52,114 nucleotides of DNA from Ectocarpus siliculosus. Lineage: Eukaryota; Sar; Phaeophyceae; Ectocarpales; Ectocarpaceae. The position numbers and the translations under genes are program-made. Positions 45,850 through 52,114 of this stretch are shown piece after piece (the stretch's first letter is position 1; the number at the start of each line of letters is the position of its first letter). Location: contig FN648970.1 in NCBI GenBank assembly GCA_000310025.1, forward strand, positions 15,330 through 67,443. Direction: 5' to 3'. The notes under the pieces are model-generated. The model saw only the letters and a program-made list of their open reading frames with translations. It was not told the origin of the DNA and searched no databases.

Positions 45850-46425
45850 TGCTCAACGAAATAAATCAATAATGGGTCTTCCCTAACTCTGCATGTTGGG
45901 AGTTGGAACGCACACTGGAGTACACCAATGACGACGGCTGTGTGCTCGCAGCCTTGTTTGCAGTTCACAAACTGGCAGGAGGCCTTGCACACACCATCAG
46001 TTGCCAATGAAACCAAGCTCAATCTTTTGCAACAACAGCAAAAAGTAAGCGGCGCTCAAGCAAGGCGATTCTGGCCCTCCTTTGATCGCCCCGTTTAACT
46101 CCTTTCAGTCCGCCCACCAAGCCAAACCTCCTCACCCCCCTCCCCCCCCCCCCCCGGTTCGCACACCAACAAATCGGTGAAAAAACATAAACAGCGACAA
46201 GGTTTCCACACCGACGCGGGCGTGCCGGCGTGGCAACAACAAAAAGAAAGGCGGGGGAACCAACGCTGTCGCGGATTCGGAGCGTTCGCCTGTAGCGAAA
46301 ACGCACCCGAGGGTGACTCCGCCGCCGGCAGCACTTGGAGACCCCCTCACCCCCTGGCGACGGACGCGCCCGGGGTTTTGGCTAGCTTGCCATGGCGTGA
46401 GTTTGCACGCGCAGACCTGTCGTAA
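45688..46425 (+). CDS. Ribosomal protein bL36 (probably mitochondrial), partial model
   Basis: Exon 45688-45761, after GGGCCAG, encodes VRSAVRRICRDCYVV..KGVVYIR and ends TG|GTAAGC. A next exon starting with C or T would supply the third zinc-ligand Cys. Its continuation is seen at about 46164-46425: KKHKQRQGFHTDAG, carrying the invariant KHKQRQG end of bL36. bL36 is a zinc-bound protein of the large ribosomal subunit. A nuclear gene with introns points to the mitochondrial form, since brown-algal plastids encode their own. No AG acceptor lies in frame just before the second part, where a C-run and GGTTCGCACACCAAC stand. The frame continues beyond KHKQRQG to TAA at 46425. The N-terminal exon with start and targeting signal was not identified. 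The family call is firm. Confidence 0.75.
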
Positions 46426-49400
46426 CGTCGCCGTTGTCGTCGTAGCCGTCGTAAAGCTGTCCCATCCTACCACGTGTTCGGGAGAGGGAGAAAGGCGCTG
46501 AGCCCCACCGTCGTGGGTGTCGTTATTGGGGGCGACGACCGCAAAGTCGCTCCTCGTGCAGAGACTCAAAACAAACATCAAGCGCCGAGCTGTGCATTCA
46601 ACTGTTGTGTGCCGGCTGGTGAAGCGCACTATTTATATTAGGGTGATTGCCGTGGACCCTACAGTAGTAACACTTACCGTGTGGGCTCGGGAACGCTATT
46701 GCCGAAAACGAGCTGACTGTATCGCAGTCGCCAGAATACCGGACAAGGCCCCGGGCTTGCGTCCCTCCAACCCATCCAATGCAACCCTTGGTTCGGTTGT
46801 GTTCAAGGTTTTTGGAGCGGGTCCTCCTCCAATGCAGATGCGACTCATCGCTTGTTAGCATCCGCACAACCCAAACCTTGCCGTTATGGCGTACCCTCGC
46901 GCGGTGGTCCTGCCGCGGTTGCGGACTCTCGTCATGTAGTCGTTTTTGTGTTGATGGATTGTTCGCCACGTCTGCCTGAACGGGCGTTGATAAATCGACC
47001 CACCCTGTTTCCAGGAACAATGACCCGGCGCTGCTGCGTTTTACGTACTTGATGGCGTTTGTTCGTTGCTGGTGCAAACGTGTGTGTTTCGTTGCTGTAG
47101 CATCGATCGCGCAGACCGACTGACCAATGGAAATGTGTGTGCGTACTGTATTCCTGGGCATGTTGCGTCATGCACCCTGATGTGTTTGGTGCGTTGCTGG
47201 CCGGGTAGTTGCATACTTTGGTGGCTCTGTTCCGCCAGTTCCATGGGTCTCTGGTGGGTCGACACAACGTAACAAGGAGTATTCCCGCCTCCCTTCCCCC
47301 CTCGATGGTTGATTTGTCGCTTGTCCACGGCGTGCAGTACCCGCGTGGGCATCGGTACGAGCTCCTGCCGCTAGGAAGGAAACCCAACAAGGTATGCTGC
47401 TATCAGGGGGCTGCGCAGAGCTTTGCTTGCGAGGGGCAACTGGATCCTGAACGCTTAGGCTTGGACAACGCGTGCAATGTTTGGGTTTGCTGCGCCTTTT
47501 GACTCTGGGAGAAAAATCGTGGGGGGTGATTTCCTTTCTTCCGTAGGGAAGCGAATGACAAGACACATTCCATGCCCCCCCCGTTGGTATGTCCATGCAA
47601 CAGTTAGCACTCGGGGGGCGAGTTTACGAACAGTTATTTAGCACCTGTGCCTTTGTGTGCTTCCTCCCTTCCATAAAACGCGGTCGCTCCGCTGGTCTCG
47701 TTGGTACCCTCGAAACGGTTCTAGCGGCCATGTGGGTGTTTTGCCGCGGTTGGAACCTTGTGGTGGAAGGCTTGTTCGTGAGAAGTACCGGCGCTGACAA
47801 CACATGCTTCATGACTGGGTGTTGAATATTTTTCTGAATTATTCGCTTCGAACCTCCCTTCCGATGTCGCTCCTGTTCTTCCCTTCCCTCTCTGCATCCC
47901 ATCCTCTCGGAGCAGTAGAAGTCTCCTCCGACTTGCACTCCGGGCTGGGCGCCCAGTCTGCTCGGCTGACAGCGGGCGGGCTTTCTCCCCTGACAACTCT
48001 TAGCGGTTGGATGGGATCGTGGATTCTTGGCTTCATGCGGAGGAGTGGACCGTAACGTTGTTGCAAATTATTCTTCGCCTCACGGCACCCGGCTCGCTCG
48101 ATCTCACCAGTTTTGGATCGTCGTCGTCGTCGTCGTCGTCGTCGTTGTTGTTGTTGTTGTTTGGTGTGGTGCGTTGTTCATACCTACCACAGCAGTTTGC
48201 GGTCCTCATCGGTCTCATGGTCGGCGTTAGCGTGAGAGATGACGGTGGCCGTGGCCATGGTGTTACTGAATGCGCAGTGGGGGCTGGAGGAGGAGGCGCG
48301 CCATGCTCCTGTACGGCAGTGCGGTCTGTCGGTTGCCCGTAGAACGTTTGGTGGCTACGTAGTGCGCGCGACGGCGCTTTGGCCGAAAACAGCCGTTAGT
48401 CATGCAGAGGGAAAGGCCGCTGCGGAAGAAAGAAGCCCTCAGGGCACAAACCTTGCAGTCGTTCCTCTGTTCTAGGCGAATGTGTTTGCGTTTGTGTATG
48501 GTTTAGTCTGGGTTTCGCCGGCGCTGGATATGGTCCACCGTGGAATTTCTGTCCAAGACACCTGGTGCACATGTGCAGGAGGGGGCACTACTTCTGCCGC
48601 CATGTTGAAGGATGAGCGCGTCTCCCCAGCTTACGACACTGCCGTACTGCTGTGTATGCTGGGACGCGGGGGCCACCCGCCGTGTGTGTTTGTGTCTACA
48701 CGCGAAACGTCTTGTTGGTGTACGTGATCCAAATACCGCCAGAGGCAAACATTGTGTTATGTTGGTTCCCCCCACACGACATACGTACGTACGTGTGCAA
48801 GGATCGCTGGTCTGAGACGCTAACCGCAACCTCTCCTACAGCAGCTTTGTGTGCGTGGTCACACCGCCTGGTGATATGATACCACACGCTTGGTTGCAGG
48901 TCTCGGACGCGACAAAGTTTTTTTTTTTTTTTCCGCCTTCCTTCCGTCTACGGGGTGCTTCTTTCCACCAGTGGTGGGTACTCTGTGTGTAAGGACGGCC
49001 GCATAGCGCCGAGGAATTTGATCGGCCACATAAACCGAGCACGAGACACCTTCGAAAATGCTACATGTACCGTGTCAACGCGGTTTCACTTACGGGGCGA
49101 CCGGCCTGATCAACACCCCTTTACACAGGGGCCACTGCTGCTGCCGCTGCTACATCGTCATCGCGAAAATGACTCTGATCGCCGACCGCGTGTCTCCTCG
49201 GACGCGCAACAGCGCGTGATTCTTAATCGTTGTCTGCCGTTTCTTCCGCAACACATACTTGAAGTTTATATTATGTAGCATTGCTCGGGGGGCCCGAGCT
49301 CGATCTCGCGCCCAGTTTTATTTTAGCCCGACAGTAGAGAGCGGGTTGGGGAAAGAAGGGGCTTGGCTTCGTTGTTGGTATTGTTTTGCAACCAACAATT

Positions 49401-51204
49401 ATGTGGTCAAAACCTCGTACCGTCGAACGCCTGCCATGGGTCCGTGAAACATCAAAATAGCTGACTTGTAGCTCCGTACTTGCACACACCTCTGCTGCTG
49501 CTGTAACCGTGATTGCACATAGAATCCTGCGCTTTTATTAGACCACCCACCCGTGCTATTCACGAATCGTCATTTATCGCACTCACTAGAAGAGAGAACA
49601 GAGCGGGTGGGGAGAATGGGGGCAAAACAATGGTTTTGAAACAAGAACAGATCGCGATAAAAACACAAAGGTTTGTACTTCGAAGTAGAAAACAGACGGA
49701 CGGATCATTCGACACCGTGACCCAGGCGACCCGAACAACAACAAAAAAAACGCAGCCGGGAAAAAATGATGCGGTTCAATCTTTTTTTCCCGCACGAACA
49801 CACCCAGCTTGAGGGCAAAAACACAAGCACGCACGGACATAGTATGTAGGCGGGTGGGCGTAAAACCCACTCCGAAGACACGTACATCGATGGGCGGGTG
49901 ATCTCGGAGAAGTTCCCCCAGGGGGGGGGGGGAGGGTCTGGAGCCACAAGAAGAGCAATGCATCCGGTTGTGTAGGAACAGACCGCAACTGGCGACTATT
50001 CTGGCATCGATCGCCACGTGCTCTAAAGGGTGGGTGGCAAGCCCATGTGCGCGCGCACACACACGCACGCACCACACATGCTCCGACCAACCAGGTCGAG
50101 CCGTGACCACCGAAGTACCCCAACAACGGCCATTTCCGAGCCGCCCCTGCCCTAACGCTCGGCAGCAGCAAAATTAGCCCTGTGGACACGCATACGAACG
50201 CCCTTCATTGAGACCGGACACTTTCTACACACTGGGAACTCCCAATTGCCCTGCAACTCGAACACATCAAACAAGAAGGTCAGCCCCCACGAGCAGCTGC
50301 ACCATCAAACGAAAACAATCAAGGCGCTGTTTTTACCCCGGCGGTTGCCTCAGAGAGTTCTTCCAATCGTGGACCGACCAAAGCACGTGCTTGCTCTTTG
50401 AATCGGATCGGTTTTCTCCTACGCAGGCAGACATTATTTTTCGACAGAGGGCGTAATCGAAAACCGCGCCCAAACATAACATCAACATCAAACGACATCG
50501 TCCTCGCGATTTCAACACCCAAAGGAGGCACCTACTTTCTCCCGAGTGACACATGGTGTTGGCCAAAAAATAATAAATGGTATACGTGTGCTCATACATA
50601 GCCCTTGACGGTGCGACACCTGAAAAAACAGAACAAAAAAAACGAAAAAAAAACAAACAACGAACTACCTCTTGAGCATGGGACGATAAATTACGACAAA
50701 ACACAATAGCACAAATGCTAGATTAGCTAGACTGAAAACACCGCCAATTTACAGCACACACACCGCACCATCGCACCGCTCGCTGCCTGCCTTACAGATC
50801 GTACACAGAACAAAAAGAAAGGGGTTAGAACCAATGGTCCAGCAGGGTGTGGTTGCGGACCACGTCGACAATACCAGACCATCCGGTAACTCCGACGAAC
50901 GCCGACAGCAGTGCAGCGCAGAGGCTCACGCCTCCCTCTCTCCTGCTACCGCGGGCAATGTTGCTCGTCCCCATGTGCACCGCTCCCATCTCGCGCTGGG
51001 AATGACATCCACAAGAAAGACAACAGGAAGGAAGCTAGCTTCGCGTGAAACGAGGAGAAGAACACCGGTTCTGTTGTCCGTTGACCCGCTTTTCGAACGA
51101 CCCGCGGCGAAGTCAACCCAGGCCACAGGCAGGTCCGTCACCGACGACGGTTTTCATAGATCTCGCCCACACGAACGCACCGCACGGCACCGCACCGCAC
51201 CGCG
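46426..51204. other. Intergenic region, only weak coding traces
   Basis: This is presumably the 3' regions of bL36 and of the FAM13-like gene plus a spacer. Weak traces: 47305-47391 (+), VDLSLVHGVQYPRGHRYEL ending at a GTATGC donor-like site; 48239-48475 (+), an ATG frame with a hydrophobic start and GLEEEARHAPVRQ; 48955-49278 (+), GGYSVCKDGRIAPRNLIGH. None has convincing partner exons. A (GTC)n/(GTT)n microsatellite is at about 48119-48162 and CA/AC-rich simple sequence at about 50048-50080. Confidence 0.35.
48119..48162. repeat. (GTC)n-(GTT)n microsatellite
   Basis: About nine GTC units are followed by five or six GTT units, in non-coding sequence. Confidence 0.85.
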
Positions 51205-52114
51205 CTACTTGGTGAGCTGAGCCAGTCGCTTCTTGATCATCTTGTACTTCTGGTACTCGCCCTCCACCGGGGCGATGTCTTCTGGGCAGCTCACCTGCTC
51301 AGGGTTTGTTTCGCGAGAGTTCATTTGTTGTTGTTGTTGCTGTTGTTTTCTTCACACTATAAACCGTTCCGGTCTCCGCTCAGTACCTTCTTATATCCGT
51401 ACTCTCGGTCCAACTCACGCGGACGCCTTCCGTGGTCACAAGCCATTTACCACAAGAGGGATAATCCTTTCTAGAACGAACAAAACAATAATGGACCAGG
51501 AGGCGCAAGGAAGACGCGACAACGCCAAGCTTGTCATAGCTTGTTGTTTTGTTCACACACCAGAAAATGCTCTCAAAAATAAAAAAAAACGATGCAGGAA
51601 GTACGCAATCCCCTTTGTTCTCCAGAGGCAACAAAAAAAAAATCTCTGTTGAACCAAGGAATACCCTATAAAAAATCATCAAGCGTAAAAAATGGGGGAC
51701 AAGAAAATATCAAAAACGAAAAAAAAAAAAAGACCACCCAGAGAGTGTGAACGAAGCAAGCCTCTTTTTCTCCTTCTTGCTCCTCTCGTTAACAGTACAC
51801 AACAAACCTACCTCGCGGCCATTCTTCTCCTTAAACTCCTTCTCGAAGTTCTTGAGCATCACGTGCAGCACTCGCTTCTCCTTCTTGAGCTGCACAAGCT
51901 TGTCATTCGCCGCGCCGCCGGCTCCCCCCCCCCCCGCCGCCTTCGCACCCGGGGCCGGCGTCCCGGTCCCCGCCGCCGTTTGTGCGCCGTCCCCGAACCC
52001 AGCCGCCGCCGCCGCGGAAGCCGCCGAAAGGGCGGGGGCTCGGGCTGGGGCTGGGGAAACCGCGAACGCTCCGGGCAAGCTGCCGGGAAAACCGAACGCC
52101 CCCAACTTTGTTAC
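51205..52114 (-). CDS. FAM13-type C-terminal domain protein, last two exons (partial)
   Basis: Exon 52114-51812 is open at the window edge. It ends NGRE at a GTAGGT donor and joins in phase 0 to 51294-51205 (acceptor GAGCAG, stop TAG at 51207-51205). After an alanine/proline/glycine-rich linker comes LVQLKKEKRVLHVMLKNFEK, then EFKEKNGREVSCPEDIAPVE and EYQKYKMIKKRLAQLTK. This matches the C-terminal helical domain of animal FAM13 proteins (pattern LR.FE..F....GR......P....EY..YK.IK..L). In animals the family includes RhoGAP-bearing FAM13A; whether this protein carries a RhoGAP domain upstream cannot be seen. The 519 bp intron is AT-richer. Function by homology only. Confidence 0.75.
51350..51417 (+). 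repeat. Dispersed repeat pair, copy 2
   Basis: The partner of 44632-44700, about three quarters identical by eye, located in the intron of the FAM13-like gene. Confidence 0.5.

Noticed and set aside
49586-50110. Minus-strand frame of 174 codons
   Set aside because: Phe/Cys/Arg-rich and crosses simple-sequence DNA; probably 3' flank of the FAM13-like gene.
1-52114. CRISPR arrays, bacterial operons, rRNA genes
   Set aside because: No spaced identical direct repeats, no Shine-Dalgarno-led gene strings and no rRNA-like sequence were seen.

Overview
The window looks like nuclear DNA of an intron-rich eukaryotic alga, most likely a brown alga close to Ectocarpus. The genes are split into short GC-rich exons by introns of several hundred bases to about 3 kb with GT..AG borders. 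Exons carry polyE, polyG and polyQ tracts. There are CT, CTG and TG microsatellites, a TTAGGG-type telomere-like array, and a 100-N assembly gap at 16997-17096. The organism call is inference. No bacterial operons, CRISPR arrays, rRNA or functional tRNA genes were seen.

Layout: (1) 1-180 (+), the last exon of a cyclophilin-type peptidyl-prolyl isomerase. (2) About 2.8-5.4 kb, two decayed coding relics on the + strand. (3) 7551-6308 (-), a two-exon methyltransferase fragment with a glycine-rich SAM motif and an SPPY motif. (4) 8570-22482 (+), a 14-exon gene for a secretory-pathway protein of about 980 residues, probably a carbohydrate-active enzyme. Its phases match across the assembly gap, and one intron holds the telomere-like array and a 73-75 bp tandem repeat. 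(5) 30921-25532 (-), three exons of a regulator with a degenerate response-regulator receiver domain, interrupted by a disordered insert of about 200 residues and followed by an 879-residue glutamine-rich tail. (6) 33.1-37.4 kb, a broken exon, a 1.3 kb Tc1/mariner-like non-autonomous element with a very large internal hairpin, and a second, smaller foldback. (7) 38646-44462 (+), a Cys-cluster and coiled-coil protein, possibly nuclear. (8) 45688-46425 (+), a nuclear gene for ribosomal protein bL36 (probably mitochondrial) whose last splice junction has no ordinary AG acceptor, overlapped antisense by a reading frame with a signal peptide. (9) 52114-51205 (-), the 3' end of a gene with a FAM13-type C-terminal domain.

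The genes do not form a pathway; this is an ordinary mixed eukaryotic locus with repeat-rich spacers. The points most worth checking are the pseudo-receiver/polyQ protein, the hairpin transposon, the bL36 splice junction and the spliced methyltransferase. All exon borders were placed by eye from splice signals, reading phase and protein-like sequence, without homology searches or RNA data.
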